Numbered from the stretch's first letter, positions 8,387 to 17,928 are shown. The stretch: DNA of 64,000 nucleotides from Candidatus Epilinea brevis (GCA_016710785.1 JADJUE010000009.1:186001-250000), one strand, 5' to 3'. Made by a program: numbers and translations. Notes: a model not told the origin generated them from the sequence alone.

Positions 8387-11300
8387 ATGATGCAGCCCAC
8401 CACTGGCACCCTCACCTTCCTCTTCACCGACATCGAGGGCTCCACCGCGCGCTGGGAGGCGCAGCGCGAAGCGATGGCCGGCGCGCTCGTGCGCCATGAC
8501 GCGCTGCTGCGGGAGACCATCGAGGGGCGGGGGGGCACCGTGTTCAAGACGGTGGGCGACGCCTTCTGCGCGGTCTTCGCGGATGCCGAAGCGGCGCTCG
8601 GCGCGGCGATGGACGCCCAGCGGGCGCTAGCGGCGGAAGCCTGGTCGGCCTTTGGGCCGGAGTTCGCGGACCTGCGCGTGCGCATGGGCCTGCACACCGG
8701 CAAGGCTGATGAGCGTGACGGCGACTACTTTGGGCCGGCGCTCAACCGCACCGCACGGCTCATGTCCGCCGGGCATGGGGGGCAGGTGCTGCTCAGCCGC
8801 GCGGCCGAGGAGCAGCTGGCCGACCGCCTGCCGCCGGGTAGCCGACTGCGCGACCTGGGCGAGCATCGCCTGAAGGACCTGCGGCACAGCGAGCGGATCT
8901 ACCAGCTGGTGGTCGAGGGTCTGCGGGACGTCGTCAAGGCCCCGCAGACCGCCGAGGCGCTGGATGCCCGCGACCGGATCATCGTCAGCGACCCGAACGC
9001 GGCGGAAGGTGCCGAGGACGAAGGCTCGCAGGCCGTCGTGGTGCAGCGGGACGTGCCCGAGACCTTGGCGGCGATCCTGGCGGTCATCCGCGGCGACGAG
9101 CGCAGCCTGGTCCTGACCGTCCCGCAGGTAATCGCCGCGGCCCGCCACCGGCCGGCGGACCTGACGGCGTACCGCCTGGGGCGGATCGCCGAGTGGAGCC
9201 AGCCGCGCTACCGCCTGGACGGGCGCTTCGTGGCCCTGACGCTGCTCATCGACCAGGGCGAGGACGCGACGGGGGGGCGCTGGGCGGCCAAGGAGCAGGC
9301 CTACGACGACCTGGGGGCGCTCTGGCGAACACGCCGGACCCGGCGGTCGTCGTCCTCGGCCCACCGGGGCGGGGAAGAGCACGCTCCTGCGGCGCCTCGA
9401 GCTGGACACGGCTATCGCGGGGCTGCGGGGCGAGGAGGCGAAGGGCGGCAGCGCAGGCGGCGCGAGTGGTGCGGGCGCCGCGCGGGACACCGTGACCTTC
9501 TTCATCCAGCTCAACCAGTACAAGCCCGAGCGCCCAGGGGCGCCGCCGCCGGCACCGGGCGATTGGCTGGCCGAGCGCTGGTCGGCCGCCTACCCCGACC
9601 TACCGTCGCTGGGAACCTTGCTGAGCGAGGGGCGGATGGTCCTGCTGCTGGACGCGCTCAACGAGATGCCGGCGGCCAGCGAGCGGGACTACCGCGAGCG
9701 GGTGGGCCTGTGGAAGGACTGGTTGACCCGGCTGGTTCGCGAGCAGCCCGGCAACCGCGTGGTCTTCAGCTGCCGCTCGCTCGACTACTCGGCACCGCTC
9801 TCGACGCCGGCGCTGCGCGTGCCGCAGGTGCAGATCGAGCCCCTTGACCGATGCGCAGGTAGAGTCCTTCCTGAAGGCCTACAGCCCTGTGCGTGGCGCG
9901 GAGATCTGGGCGGCGATCCAAGGCTCTCCGCAGCTGGAGGCGCTCAGAGCACCTTTCTTCCTGGCCCTGGTGGTGGAGCAGGTGGAGGCCACCGGCGATC
10001 TGGCCGAGGACCGGGCGGGGATCTTTACCGGCTTCGTGCGCCAGGCGCTGCGGCGCGAAGTGGAGCGGGACAACCCGCTCTTTGCCTTGGATGCGCTCCT
10101 CTCCAGCCGCGACCTCCGGCGGATCACGCAGTGGCAGTGGAAGGACGGCTACGAGCTGCCGGAGCGCGGGGCGCTCTTCCCCAAGCTGGGAACCTTGGCC
10201 TACGGGATGCAGGAGGCGGCGGGGGACGGCGGGGCCAGCCAGGTGCGGCTGGACCTGGACGCGGCCATGGACCTCTTGGACTCGCCGGCAGACGAGGACA
10301 TCGTGAAGGCGGGGCTGGCCATCGCGGTCTTGGACGAGGATCCGGCGGCGGACGAACTGCTCTACCGCCACCAGCTGCTGCAGGAGTACTTCGCGGCGCG
10401 CATCCTCGCCCGGCAGCCGAAGCCGGAGCTGATCGCCGCCCCGTGGCGGGCGGCGGACATCTCGCCGACGGTGCCGGAAGTGCTGGCGGCGCTGTCGCCC
10501 GCGGACAGCTTGCCGCCCCTGCCGCAGACGGGCTGGGAGGAGACGACGATCCTGGCGGCGGCAATGGCCGAGGACAAGGAGTTCTTCGTGCGGGGCCTCC
10601 TGCCGCACAGCCTGACGGTAGCAGGCCGGGCGGCCGCGACGCCTGCGGTGCGGGGGCTTTTGAGCGCGGGCCTACTGGAGGAGATCCGCTGGGCCTTGGT
10701 GGCGAGGAGCCGCGACCCTGAGGCGGACCTCAGGGCGCGCATCGCGGCAGGCTTGGTCCTGGGGGACCTGGGTGATCCGCGCTTCGAGCGAAAGACGGGG
10801 CCGTGGGGGGAATACCTGCTGCCGCCGCTGGTCGACGTTCGGGGCGGGGTGTACACCATCGGCGAGGATGAGCCGATCACCTATGACCACCGCGGGACGT
10901 CCGTCACGACGACGGCGCATGTGCCCGCACACCGACAGGAGATCCCCACGTTTCTCATTGGGCAGTTCGCGGTGACCAACGCGGAGTGGGCCTGCTTCAT
11001 GGCTGCTGGGGGCTACGAGGACGAGCGCTGGTGGGACACGGAGGACGGCCGGCGTTGGCGACTGGGGGAGATGGCCAACGAGGCCGGCAAGATGAACAGC
11101 CGCTACTGGCGCGGGCGCTACGCCACTGAAGGGGGTCTGTTCGAGCGGATGGAGACGGAGGGCGGGTTTTCCAACGCCGCGGCGGTAGAACGGTGGAAGC
11201 TGTGGCTGACGCTGAACGATGCAGCCTTCGAGGCGGCGATCGATGAGTTTTGGCGAGCGAAGCGGCAGGTGGAGCCCCTCTTCTGGGGCGATGCGTGGTT

Positions 11301-11862
11301 CAATGCCGCCAGCCAGCCGGTGGTGGGAGTGTGCTGGTACGAGGCGCGGGCCTACTGCGCGTGGCTGTCGGCGCAGACGGGTCTCGCCTTCAGTCTCCCG
11401 ACCGAGGTCCAGTGGGAGGTGGCAGCACGCGGCGCCCAGGCAAACGCTTATCCGTGGGGCGACGACTACGAGCCGACGCGGGCCAACACTTTCGAGACCC
11501 GCATCCGCCGCACCACGCCGATAGGCGCCTTTCCTGAGGGGGACAGCGTTTCGGGGGTGGCGGACGGCGCCGGGAATGTTCTCGAATGGACCAGCAGCGT
11601 GTGGGGAGTCGATGAGGGTTATGAGAACGATGGTCCGGAGTTCGGCTATCCTTATGCACCGGATGATGGTCGCGAGTACCTTGACGCGCCACCTTCGGCC
11701 GCTCGGGGGGTGCGGGGCGGGTCGTGGGGCCTCGTTCATCTCGTCGCCCGCGCTGCCTGCCGCGACGGGGATCTTCCGAGCGGCCGGAGCAGCCTCCGGG
11801 GTTTTCGGTTGGTGGTTTCGTCCCCCATCTCTCCTGATGCTCTGGCCTCTGGTGCCGCGTAG
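8387..11862 (+). pseudogene. Cassette 1: nucleotidyl cyclase-NACHT-FGE protein, frameshifted
   Basis: Starts MMQPTTGTLTFLFTDIEG at 8387. Cyclase domain: metal Asp in FTDIEGST, KTVGDAF, and NRTARL. It continues in frame to about 9320. Compared with cassette 4, a C is missing near 9321, a G is missing near 9366 (in the Walker A codons) and a C is added near 9841. Beyond each change the protein continues in a new frame: VVFSCRSLDYS (NACHT), then from 9844 LRRITQWQWKDGYELPE and the FGE-sulfatase domain (WYEARAYCAWLSAQTG, LPTEVQWEVAARG, GGSW). All three changes are in short homopolymers, so the gene may be intact in the living cell. Ends in the hairpin-embedded TAG. Confidence 0.8.
11728..11799 (+). 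other. Hypervariable 24-codon block of cassette 1
   Basis: Lies between the conserved RGGSW and GFRLV of the FGE domain. It begins GLVHLV, and its invariant residues are A (9), R (12), P (17) and R (20). 20 of 24 codons end in C or T. Same length as the blocks of the other three cassettes, but most residues differ. Candidate DGR variable region. Confidence 0.5.
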
Positions 11863-11867
11863 CGGCA
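11853..11867 (+). repeat. Hairpin carrying the stop codon of cassette 1
   Basis: TGCCGC-GTA-GCGGCA, a 6-bp perfect stem whose loop contains the first two bases of the TAG. The 13-base core is identical after cassettes 2 and 4 and in one MazF remnant. A TG-rich tract (GTGGCCGTGGGTGTGG) follows. Confidence 0.7.
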
Positions 11868-12095
11868 ATGTCTTTGACGTGGCCGTGGGTGTGGCCGTGG
11901 GTGTGGCCGTTACGGCAGCGAGCGGAGCGAGCGTGTTATATAGGCGGGTGGTGGATTTGGGTCGCGCCCACCGTTCACTGGGTGCGGGCAGCAGCGTCCG
12001 TGCTCCAGGCGGGCTACCCCGTTGCCCGGCACGGCGCCTGTGCGGTACCATGCTGCTTGCGCGGCCGATCCGGCGCAGCAGCCTGAATCTGAAGG
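11868..12095 (+). repeat. Inter-cassette region, homologous to 22280-22523
   Basis: After the TG-rich tract the sequence GAGCGAGCG, a GGGCGGCAG/GGGCAGCAG stretch, CTACCCCGTTGCCC and GATCCGGCGCAGCAGCCTGA all recur in the same order upstream of cassette 4. The region ends at the start of the cyclase stub at 12096. It contains a candidate promoter. No gene is seen in it. Confidence 0.6.
12022..12051 (+). promoter_or_regulatory. Candidate promoter conserved upstream of cassette genes
   Basis: TTGCCC at 12022-12027, 18-base spacer, TACCAT at 12046-12051. The homologous position before cassette 4 reads TTGCCC-N18-TAACAT (22450-22479). Conservation at both sites supports it, although the -10 match is moderate. 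Confidence 0.4.
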
Positions 12096-12404
12096 ATGAC
12101 CCGCATGCCCCGGCCCACCACGGGTACCCTCACCTTCCTGTTCACCGACATCGAAGGTTCCACCGCCCGCTGGGAGGCGCAGCGCGAGGCGATGGCCGGC
12201 GCGCTCGTGCGCCACGACGCGCTCCTGCGCGAGGCCATCGAGGGACGCGGGGGGACGGTGTTCAAGACGGTGGGCGACGCTTTCTGCGCGGTCTTCGCGG
12301 ATGCCGAGGCGGCGGAAGCCTGGTCGGCCGGCACCTCGAACTCGGGGAAGATGGCCTTCGGCAGACAGACCGGCATGCAGGCGCCGCAGGTGCCAGCAAT
12401 CTGA
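12096..12404 (+). pseudogene. Cyclase N-terminal stub (truncated cassette)
   Basis: Begins MTRMPRPTTGTLTFLFTDIE and follows the cassette cyclase through VFKTVGDAFCAVFADAEAA. It then skips about 13 residues relative to the cassettes, reads EAWSA, and runs into unrelated sequence ending at 12404. The metal-binding Asp residues are present, but the dimer-completing half with the NRTAR motif is missing. It sits in the position of a cassette gene, with a conserved upstream region, so it is probably the remains of a deleted cassette. Confidence 0.7.
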
Positions 12405-12518
12405 GTCCAACACACATGACCGGCGAACCACACGCAGAATGGCGGCCAGTGTGTCACGATTCCAGGGACCCACGCTGGCTGACCCCCCAACCGCGGACGG
12501 AAAACAAGGGCGCGACCC

Positions 12519-13109
12519 ATGGCCGAGCAACAGCGTGAGACCCACCAATCTGAGAATCTGCAGGTCAGTCCGACGGCGGAGCCTCCGGTCCCGGGTGCAG
12601 CGACGCTCGTGGCCGAGCTCGACAGATGGGGCGTCTCGTACCTGTCGCAACATGTTGATGGCCCGGAGTCGCTGAGAGACCATTCATTGCCTCCCCAGGT
12701 CTTGATCTCAGCCCTGATCCAACAGCCGAATGCCCGCCTGCGCTCGGCGCTCATCGCGCTTTTCCTGGCGCGACCCGGCTTGTGGCGTGATGTGGATGCA
12801 GTTCGAACGGCCATGCCCCGGTCAGCCCAGCTTCGACTGATGCTCTTCTACTCGGCGTCGGTGCTCCTGCAAGAAATCCATCGCGTCAAGATTCGGGAGC
12901 GACAGGGCTCTCTGTGGCAGCCACTGCCCGATCTCTACGCCGAGGCGCTGGGGCTCGGACAGGAAGGCTCACCATCCGAGCGGCTGAAAGCGCTTGCACT
13001 GACACACGGCGAAGCAACGGGGCAGCAACTCAACTGGCATGGAACCTACCAACATGCAGCCGCCCACCTGCTGCATCAATGGGAGCTGAGCAGGCGATGG
13101 AACCGGTAA
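12519..13109 (+). CDS. Unknown protein, possible partner of the nucleotidyltransferase
   Basis: 196 aa, not recognised. It has a polar N-terminus of about 25 residues. A helical body follows: LVAELDRWGVSYLSQHVDG, then PQVLISALIQQPNARLRSAL and MLFYSASVLLQEIHRVKI. It ends HAAAHLLHQWELSRRWNR. No signal peptide or membrane segment. An AAGGGC lies before the ATG. Its end overlaps the start of the downstream nucleotidyltransferase gene by 13 bases, implying translational coupling and a shared function. The pair resembles nucleotidyltransferase-based toxin-antitoxin or abortive-infection operons in layout only; that is inference. Confidence 0.6.
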   Translation: MAEQQRETHQSENLQVSPTAEPPVPGAATLVAELDRWGVSYLSQHVDGPESLRDHSLPPQVLISALIQQPNARLRSALIALFLARPGLWRDVDAVRTAMPRSAQLRLMLFYSASVLLQEIHRVKIRERQGSLWQPLPDLYAEALGLGQEGSPSERLKALALTHGEATGQQLNWHGTYQHAAAHLLHQWELSRRWNR

Positions 13110-13636
13110 ATGCTGCGTCTCTGATGCGGCTTGTGGAGCTGCTTGGCGAACGCATTGACAAGCCGCTGCGGCTGTATCTACTGGGTGGCAGCGCGATGCT
13201 GCTGCTTGGCAGTCCAAGAGCAACCACCGATATCGACTACGATCTTGCCGTCGATGGGCTCGACCCGACGACTGTTCGGCAAACCCTGACTGAGCTGGCG
13301 GATCGGTTGCACCTGGATCTCGAGTTCGTCCCCTTGGCGGAGTTCGTCCCACTGCCGACGGGATTCGCGCAGCGCCACCGCTTCGTTCGGCGCTTGGGAA
13401 CAGTCGAGCTCTGGATCTTCGACCTGTACAGTCTTGCCTTGAGCAAAATCGCGCGTGGCTTCGAGACCGACCTCGAAGACGTGCTCTTCCTTGTTCGCCA
13501 GGATCTTGTTGCCATGTCCGAACTGAGAAGCATGTTCGAGGCGATTCTCCCACGATCCTGGGCTGCTGACATCGACCCTGCTGAGTTCCGACAGTACTTC
13601 CAAGAATTCGAGCGGATGTGGGTCCGCCAAGCATGA
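13097..13636 (+). CDS. DUF6036/AbiEii-like nucleotidyltransferase
   Basis: 179 aa from the ATG at 13097. RLYLLGGSAMLLLGSPRATTDIDYDL is the GG(S)-x9-DxD core of the nucleotidyltransferase fold, with the two metal-binding Asp in DIDYD. WIFDLYSLALSKIAR and DLEDVLFLV follow, as in DUF6036 and AbiEii-type enzymes. Such enzymes in toxin-antitoxin systems modify tRNA or proteins by adding nucleotides; the target here is unknown. The start overlaps the upstream gene by 13 bases and the stop overlaps the ATG of cassette 2 (ATGA), so the three genes form one coupled operon. Confidence 0.75.
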   Translation: MEPVNAASLMRLVELLGERIDKPLRLYLLGGSAMLLLGSPRATTDIDYDLAVDGLDPTTVRQTLTELADRLHLDLEFVPLAEFVPLPTGFAQRHRFVRRLGTVELWIFDLYSLALSKIARGFETDLEDVLFLVRQDLVAMSELRSMFEAILPRSWAADIDPAEFRQYFQEFERMWVRQA

Positions 13637-16600
13637 CCCATCCCCCCACCGGCACGCTGACCTTCCTCTTCACCGACATCGAGGGCTCGACCGCCCGCTG
13701 GGAGGCGCAGCGCGAAGCGATGGCCGCGGCGCTGCTGCGCCACGACGTGCTGCTGCGGGAGGCCATCGAGGGGCGCGGGGGCACGGTGTTCAAGACGGTG
13801 GGGGACGCCTTCTGCGCGGTCTTCGCGGATGCCGAGGCGGCGCTCGGCGCGGCGATGGACGCCCAGCGGGCGCTGGCGGCGGAGGCCTGGTCGGCCTTCG
13901 GGCCGGAGTTCGCGGACCTGCGCGTGCGCATGGGTCTGCACACCGGCAAGGCCGACGAACGTGGCGGCGACTACTTCGGCCCGGCGCTCAACCGCACCGC
14001 ACGGCTCATGTCCGCGGGTCATGGCGGCCAAGTCCTGCTCAGCCGGGCGACCGAGGAGCTGGCGGCCGATCAGCTGCCGCCGGGCTGCCGCCTGCGCGAC
14101 CTGGGCGAGCATCGCCTGAAGGACCTGCGGCATAGCGAGCGGATCTACCAACTGGTGGTCGAGGGCCTGCTGGACGTCGTCAAGGCCCCGCAGACTGCCG
14201 AGGCATTGGATGCCCGCGACCGGATCATCGTCAGCGACCCGAACACGGCGGAAGGCGCCGAGGACGAAGGCGAGCAGGCCGTCGTGGTGCAGCGGGACGT
14301 GCCGGAGACCTTGGCGGCGATCCTGGCGGTCATCCGCGGGGACGAGCGCAGCCTGGTCCTGACCGTCCCGCAGGTGATCGCCGCGGCCCGCCATCGCCCC
14401 GCCGACCTGACGGAGTACCGCCTGGGTCGCATCGCCGAGTGGAGCCAGCCGCGCTACCGTTTGGATGGGCGCTTCGTCGGCCTGACGCTGCTCATCGACC
14501 AGGGCGAGGAGGCGGTGCAGGGGCGCTGGGCGGCCAAGGACGAGCGCTACGAGGACCTGGGCGAGCTGCTGGCCGCCACGAGCGACCCGGCGGTCGTCGT
14601 CCTGGGGCCGCCGGGGGGCGGGAAGTCGACGCTGCTGCGGCGGCTGGAACTGGACGCGGCCATCGCCGGGCTGCGGGGCGAACCGGCTAACGCGACCGAA
14701 GCCGCCGAGCGGATCACCTTCTTCATCCCCCTCTCCACCTACACCCCCGCCCGCCCCGGCGACCCGCCCCCCGCGCCCGGCGAATGGCTGTCCGCCGCCT
14801 GGCAGTCGCGCTACCCCGACCTGCCCGCCTTGGACGACCTGCTCGCCGAGGGCCGAGTCACCTTGCTGCTCGACGCGCTCAACGAGATACCTGCGCCCAG
14901 CGAAAAGGAGTTCCGCGCCCGGCTGCAGCTGTGGAAGGCCTGGCTGCAGCAGCTGGCCGCCACCCGGCCCGGCAACCGGGTGGTCATCAGCTGCCGTTCG
15001 CTCGACTATAGCCAGCCGCTGTCCACCCCCGACCTGCGCGTGCCACAGGTGCGCATCGAGGCTCTGTCGGACGAGCAGGTCAAGAACTTCCTGGCGCTCT
15101 ACAGCCCCGGGCGCGGGCGCGAGATCTGGGCGGCCCTCGAGGGGCGGCCGCAGCTGGAGGTGCTGCGCTCGCCCTACTTCCTGGCGCTCCTGGTGGAGCA
15201 GGTGGAGGGCAGCGGCGAGATCCCGGACGGCCGGGCGGGGCTCTTCACCGGCTTCGTGCGCCAGGCCCTGCGGCGGGAGGTGGAGCGCGGCAGCGCGCTC
15301 TTCGAGGACGGGGAGCTCCTGGAGAACCGCGACCTGCGGAAGCTGGCCAAGTGGCAGTGGCAGGGTCCCTACGACCTCCCTGACCGCGGCCCGCTGATCC
15401 CCAAGCTCTCGCGCCTGGCCCACGCCATGCAGGAAGCACGCGAAGACGGCGGCGGCTCGCAGGTGCGCGTGGACTACGACGATGCCCTGGAGCTGCTCGA
15501 CTCCGACCTGGACGAGGCCATCGTGAAGGCCGGGGCGGCGCTGGCGGTCTTGGACGAGGACGAGGCGGCCGGCGAGCTGATGTACATCCACCAGCTGGTG
15601 CAGGAGTACTTTGCCGCCCGGGAGCTGGCGGAGAAGCCCAACCCTGAGCTGGTGCGCGTGGAGTGGCGGGCGGCGGCCGTCAGGCCCAGCGTCGCCGAGG
15701 TCCATGCCGGGCTGGGCGGGGGTGACACCCTTCCGCCGCTGCCGCAGACGGGCTGGGAGGAGACGACCCTCCTGGCGGCGGCGATGGCTGCGGACGGCGA
15801 GGCCTTCCTACGCGGCGTGATGGGGACCAACCTGGTGGTCGCCGGCCGGGCGGCGGTGCAGGCCGAGCTGCGCGGGCGTCTGCCGGAGAGCTTCCTGGAC
15901 GAGCTGCGCGCGGCGCTATTGGCCCGCTGCCGAGATCCGCAGGCCGACCTGCGCGAGCGCCTCGCCGCCGGCTTCGCACTGGGCCACCTGGGTGATCCCC
16001 GATTCGAGCGGCGCATGGGGCCCGAAGGCGCCTACCTGCTGCCGCCGCTGGTGGCCATCCCGGGCGGGGCGTACCCCATCGGCGACGATGACCCCATCGC
16101 ATACATCGGCGGCATCAGCGAGGCGCACATTCCGCGGCATGCCGTGACCGTCGCGGCCTTCCGCATCGGGCAGTACCCGGTGACCAACGGGGAGTACGCC
16201 TGCTTCCTGGCCGCCGGCGGCTACGAGGACGACCGCTGGTGGGACACGGCCGCTGGGCGGGACTGGCGGCTGGGCATCGGGACGGTGGCGGACATCCATG
16301 CCGGCGTTAGGGGATGGGTCGCGAAGTGCAGGGCCAACCCGGTGCTCATGGACGAGCTGCGGGAGATCGGGCAGTGGGACGACGAGCAGTACGAACGCGG
16401 CCAACGCCGGCTGCGGATGACGGAGGCGGAGCTGGACGCGCATCTCCGGGAGCTGTACCCGGAGCAGCGCTACACCGAGCCGCGCCACTGGCGCGACGAG
16501 CGCTTCAACAACCCGTCCCAGCCGGTGGTGGGGGTGTGCTGGTACGAGGCGCGGGCCTACTGTGCGTGGCTCTCGGCGCAGCTGGGTGCGGCGCTGCGTC

Positions 16601-17055
16601 TACCGACGGAGGCAGAGTGGGAGGCGGCTGCGCGGGGGACGGCCGCGCGCCGCTACGCCTGGGGCGACGAATTCGACCCGCTCTTGGTGAACACGCTGGA
16701 GACTCGGCTGAAGCGCACCAGTCCAGTGGGAGTCTTTGTGACCGGTGACACGCCCGAGGGTGTGAGCGACCTGACGGGGAACGTGTTCGCGTGGACCTCG
16801 AGCGTCTTCGGAAAGGATGAGGACGTGCCGGAGTTTGGCTATCCTTATGCTCCGAATGACGGCCGCGAGAACGCCGATGCGTCAGCTTCGGCCGCGCGGG
16901 TGGTGCGGGGCGGGTCGTGGGACGACGATCATCTCTACGCTCGTGCCTCCTTCCGCGACAGGGATCTCCCGTTCTACCGTTACTACCTTCAGGGGTTCCG
17001 GCTGGTGATTTCGTCCCCCAACTCTCCTGTGCCGCTGGCCGCTGGTGCCGCGTAG
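13633..17055 (+). CDS. Cassette 2: nucleotidyl cyclase-NACHT-FGE protein (intact)
   Basis: 1140 aa from MTHPPTG. Residues 1-185: class III cyclase with FTDIEGST (metal Asp), FKTVGDAF (substrate Lys, second Asp) and NRTARL (transition-state Asn and Arg), so catalysis looks possible. About 325-333: Walker A GPPGGGKST. About 409-420: Walker B VTLLLDALNEIP. Then VVISCRS and NACHT helical parts. About 800-1140: FGE-sulfatase domain with VVGVCWYEARAYCAWLS, LPTEAEWEAAARG, NVFAWTSS and RGGSW. The Cys pair used by true formylglycine-generating enzymes after GGS is absent (GGSWDDDH), so the domain is a binding module rather than an oxidase. No signal or membrane segment; cytoplasmic. Proposed role: ligand binding by FGE, NACHT oligomerisation, cyclic-nucleotide output. 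Confidence 0.85.
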   Translation: MTHPPTGTLTFLFTDIEGSTARWEAQREAMAAALLRHDVLLREAIEGRGGTVFKTVGDAFCAVFADAEAALGAAMDAQRALAAEAWSAFGPEFADLRVRMGLHTGKADERGGDYFGPALNRTARLMSAGHGGQVLLSRATEELAADQLPPGCRLRDLGEHRLKDLRHSERIYQLVVEGLLDVVKAPQTAEALDARDRIIVSDPNTAEGAEDEGEQAVVVQRDVPETLAAILAVIRGDERSLVLTVPQVIAAARHRPADLTEYRLGRIAEWSQPRYRLDGRFVGLTLLIDQGEEAVQGRWAAKDERYEDLGELLAATSDPAVVVLGPPGGGKSTLLRRLELDAAIAGLRGEPANATEAAERITFFIPLSTYTPARPGDPPPAPGEWLSAAWQSRYPDLPALDDLLAEGRVTLLLDALNEIPAPSEKEFRARLQLWKAWLQQLAATRPGNRVVISCRSLDYSQPLSTPDLRVPQVRIEALSDEQVKNFLALYSPGRGREIWAALEGRPQLEVLRSPYFLALLVEQVEGSGEIPDGRAGLFTGFVRQALRREVERGSALFEDGELLENRDLRKLAKWQWQGPYDLPDRGPLIPKLSRLAHAMQEAREDGGGSQVRVDYDDALELLDSDLDEAIVKAGAALAVLDEDEAAGELMYIHQLVQEYFAARELAEKPNPELVRVEWRAAAVRPSVAEVHAGLGGGDTLPPLPQTGWEETTLLAAAMAADGEAFLRGVMGTNLVVAGRAAVQAELRGRLPESFLDELRAALLARCRDPQADLRERLAAGFALGHLGDPRFERRMGPEGAYLLPPLVAIPGGAYPIGDDDPIAYIGGISEAHIPRHAVTVAAFRIGQYPVTNGEYACFLAAGGYEDDRWWDTAAGRDWRLGIGTVADIHAGVRGWVAKCRANPVLMDELREIGQWDDEQYERGQRRLRMTEAELDAHLRELYPEQRYTEPRHWRDERFNNPSQPVVGVCWYEARAYCAWLSAQLGAALRLPTEAEWEAAARGTAARRYAWGDEFDPLLVNTLETRLKRTSPVGVFVTGDTPEGVSDLTGNVFAWTSSVFGKDEDVPEFGYPYAPNDGRENADASASAARVVRGGSWDDDHLYARASFRDRDLPFYRYYLQGFRLVISSPNSPVPLAAGAA
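16921..16992 (+). other. Hypervariable 24-codon block of cassette 2
   Basis: Begins DDDHLY and continues with many Tyr, Phe and Asp residues. 21 of 24 codons end in C or T. Flanked by conserved RGGSW and GFRLV. Candidate DGR variable region, same length as in the other cassettes. Confidence 0.5.
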
Positions 17056-17059
17056 CGGC
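17047..17059 (+). repeat. Hairpin carrying the stop codon of cassette 2
   Basis: GCCGC-GTA-GCGGC with the TAG at 17053-17055, followed by GACGTTGACGTGGCC and GTGGTCGTGGGTGTGG, the same arrangement as after cassettes 1 and 4. Confidence 0.7.
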
Positions 17060-17178
17060 GACGACGTTGACGTGGCCCCGGTTGTGGTCGTGGGTGTGGG
17101 TGTGGTCGTGGCCGATACGGGAGCGAGCGTTCAATGCGATTGCGTAGATTCAGACCAAGCCCGCCATTTGCATCATGA

Positions 17179-17206
17179 TTGACTCGGGACCGGACGAGAG
17201 TAGCAT
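17179..17206 (+). promoter_or_regulatory. Promoter upstream of DUF2442 (copy 1)
   Basis: TTGACT at 17179-17184, 16-base spacer, TAGCAT at 17201-17206. Identical to the promoter at 26137-26164, where it serves the DUF4160 gene that is deleted here. In this copy a GAGGTGAACTGAGG stretch provides a ribosome binding site before the ATG at 17228. Confidence 0.55.
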
Positions 17207-17227
17207 TCGGGAGGTGAACTGAGGACT

Positions 17228-17518
17228 ATGGACGTACATCCGGGTGAACGTGTCAAGAACGTGCGCTGTACCAGGGATTCACTTCGTGTTGATCTGTTGG
17301 ATGGACGCACGATCATCGTTCCACTTGCCTGGTATCCGCGGCTGCTCCATGCGACGGCGTCTCAACGAGCCAACTGGATGATCGCGGGCGGCGGCTACGG
17401 AATTCATTGGCCGGAAGTGGATGAGGATCTGAGCGTGGAAGGGCTCTTACGCGGGTTGCCGGCACCGCGATCGCAACCTGCGGCTACCGTACCGGCGCCT
17501 GCGAGTTCCCCGGCGTAG
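17228..17518 (+). CDS. DUF2442 protein (copy 1)
   Basis: 96 aa. VKNVRCTRDSLRVDLLDGRT, then IIVPLAWYPRLLHA, then NWMIAGGGYGIHWPEVDEDL and VEGLLRG match DUF2442, a small fold often encoded beside DUF4160 in toxin-antitoxin-like pairs; its biochemical role is not established. The Pro/Ala-rich tail after residue 80 is not part of the domain. Its usual DUF4160 partner is missing in this copy but present in the duplicate at 26172. Confidence 0.8.
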   Translation: MDVHPGERVKNVRCTRDSLRVDLLDGRTIIVPLAWYPRLLHATASQRANWMIAGGGYGIHWPEVDEDLSVEGLLRGLPAPRSQPAATVPAPASSPA

Positions 17519-17558
17519 GCTTGCGGCGTCGTCACCAGGGTGCGGATGCCGTGGTACC

Positions 17559-17760
17559 ATGCTGAACGAGCTTGTCGACGCATTCCTCCCGCGAGTCACT
17601 CAAGTGATCCAGCCCAGCACCGGCACCCTCACCTTCCTCTTCACCGACATCGAGGGCTCCACCGCGCGCTGGGAGGCGCAGCGCGAGGCGATGGCCGGCG
17701 CGCTGGTGCGCCACGACGCGCTGCTGCGTGGGGCCATCGAGGGGCGTCGATCTGCGCGAC
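17559..17760 (+). pseudogene. Cyclase N-terminal stub (duplication copy 1)
   Basis: MLNELVDAFLPRVTQVIQPS leads into TGTLTFLFTDIEGSTARWE, then LVRHDALLRGAIEGR. At GAGGGGCG the sequence jumps to GGGCGTCGATCTGCGCGACC, which in cassette 3 lies about 280 bases further on (GVDLRDLGEH). The joint is at a shared GGGCG, as expected for a deletion by short homology. The stub lacks most of the catalytic domain and shifts frame at the joint. Confidence 0.7.
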
Positions 17761-17784
17761 CTGGGAGAGCATCGCCTGCGCGTG

Positions 17785-17928
17785 ATGGTCATCGTGCTGG
17801 ATGCGGTCGATACCCACGATGATCACACCGAAGACGCCGACTGGCATCGCCTCAGCCTTAGTCGTTTGCAGGCGGCGTTTGGCGACGACGAACCGGAATA
17901 CACCCTCGAGGACGTCGCATTCCGATGA
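17785..17928 (+). CDS. Antitoxin-like small protein upstream of a MazF remnant (copy 1)
   Basis: 47 aa from an ATG within the fused reading frame: MVIVLDAVDTHDDHTEDADW, then HRLSLSRLQAAFGDDEPEYTLEDVAFR. The closing 'W..LS...L...FGDDEPEYTLxD' pattern resembles the short antitoxins that precede MazF/PemK toxins in this lineage; I infer this from the motif and position. Its TGA overlaps the ATG of the MazF remnant. The N-terminus is uncertain because the upstream sequence is a fused cyclase fragment. Confidence 0.45.
   Translation: MVIVLDAVDTHDDHTEDADWHRLSLSRLQAAFGDDEPEYTLEDVAFR

Noticed and set aside
13237..15705. An 822-codon open frame on the minus strand
   Set aside because: It is the antisense of the cyclase-NACHT gene, rich in Arg, Gln, Leu and Gly as is typical of antisense frames, without motifs. 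The same applies to the 534-codon frame at 20081-21685 and the 660-codon frame at 39970-41952.
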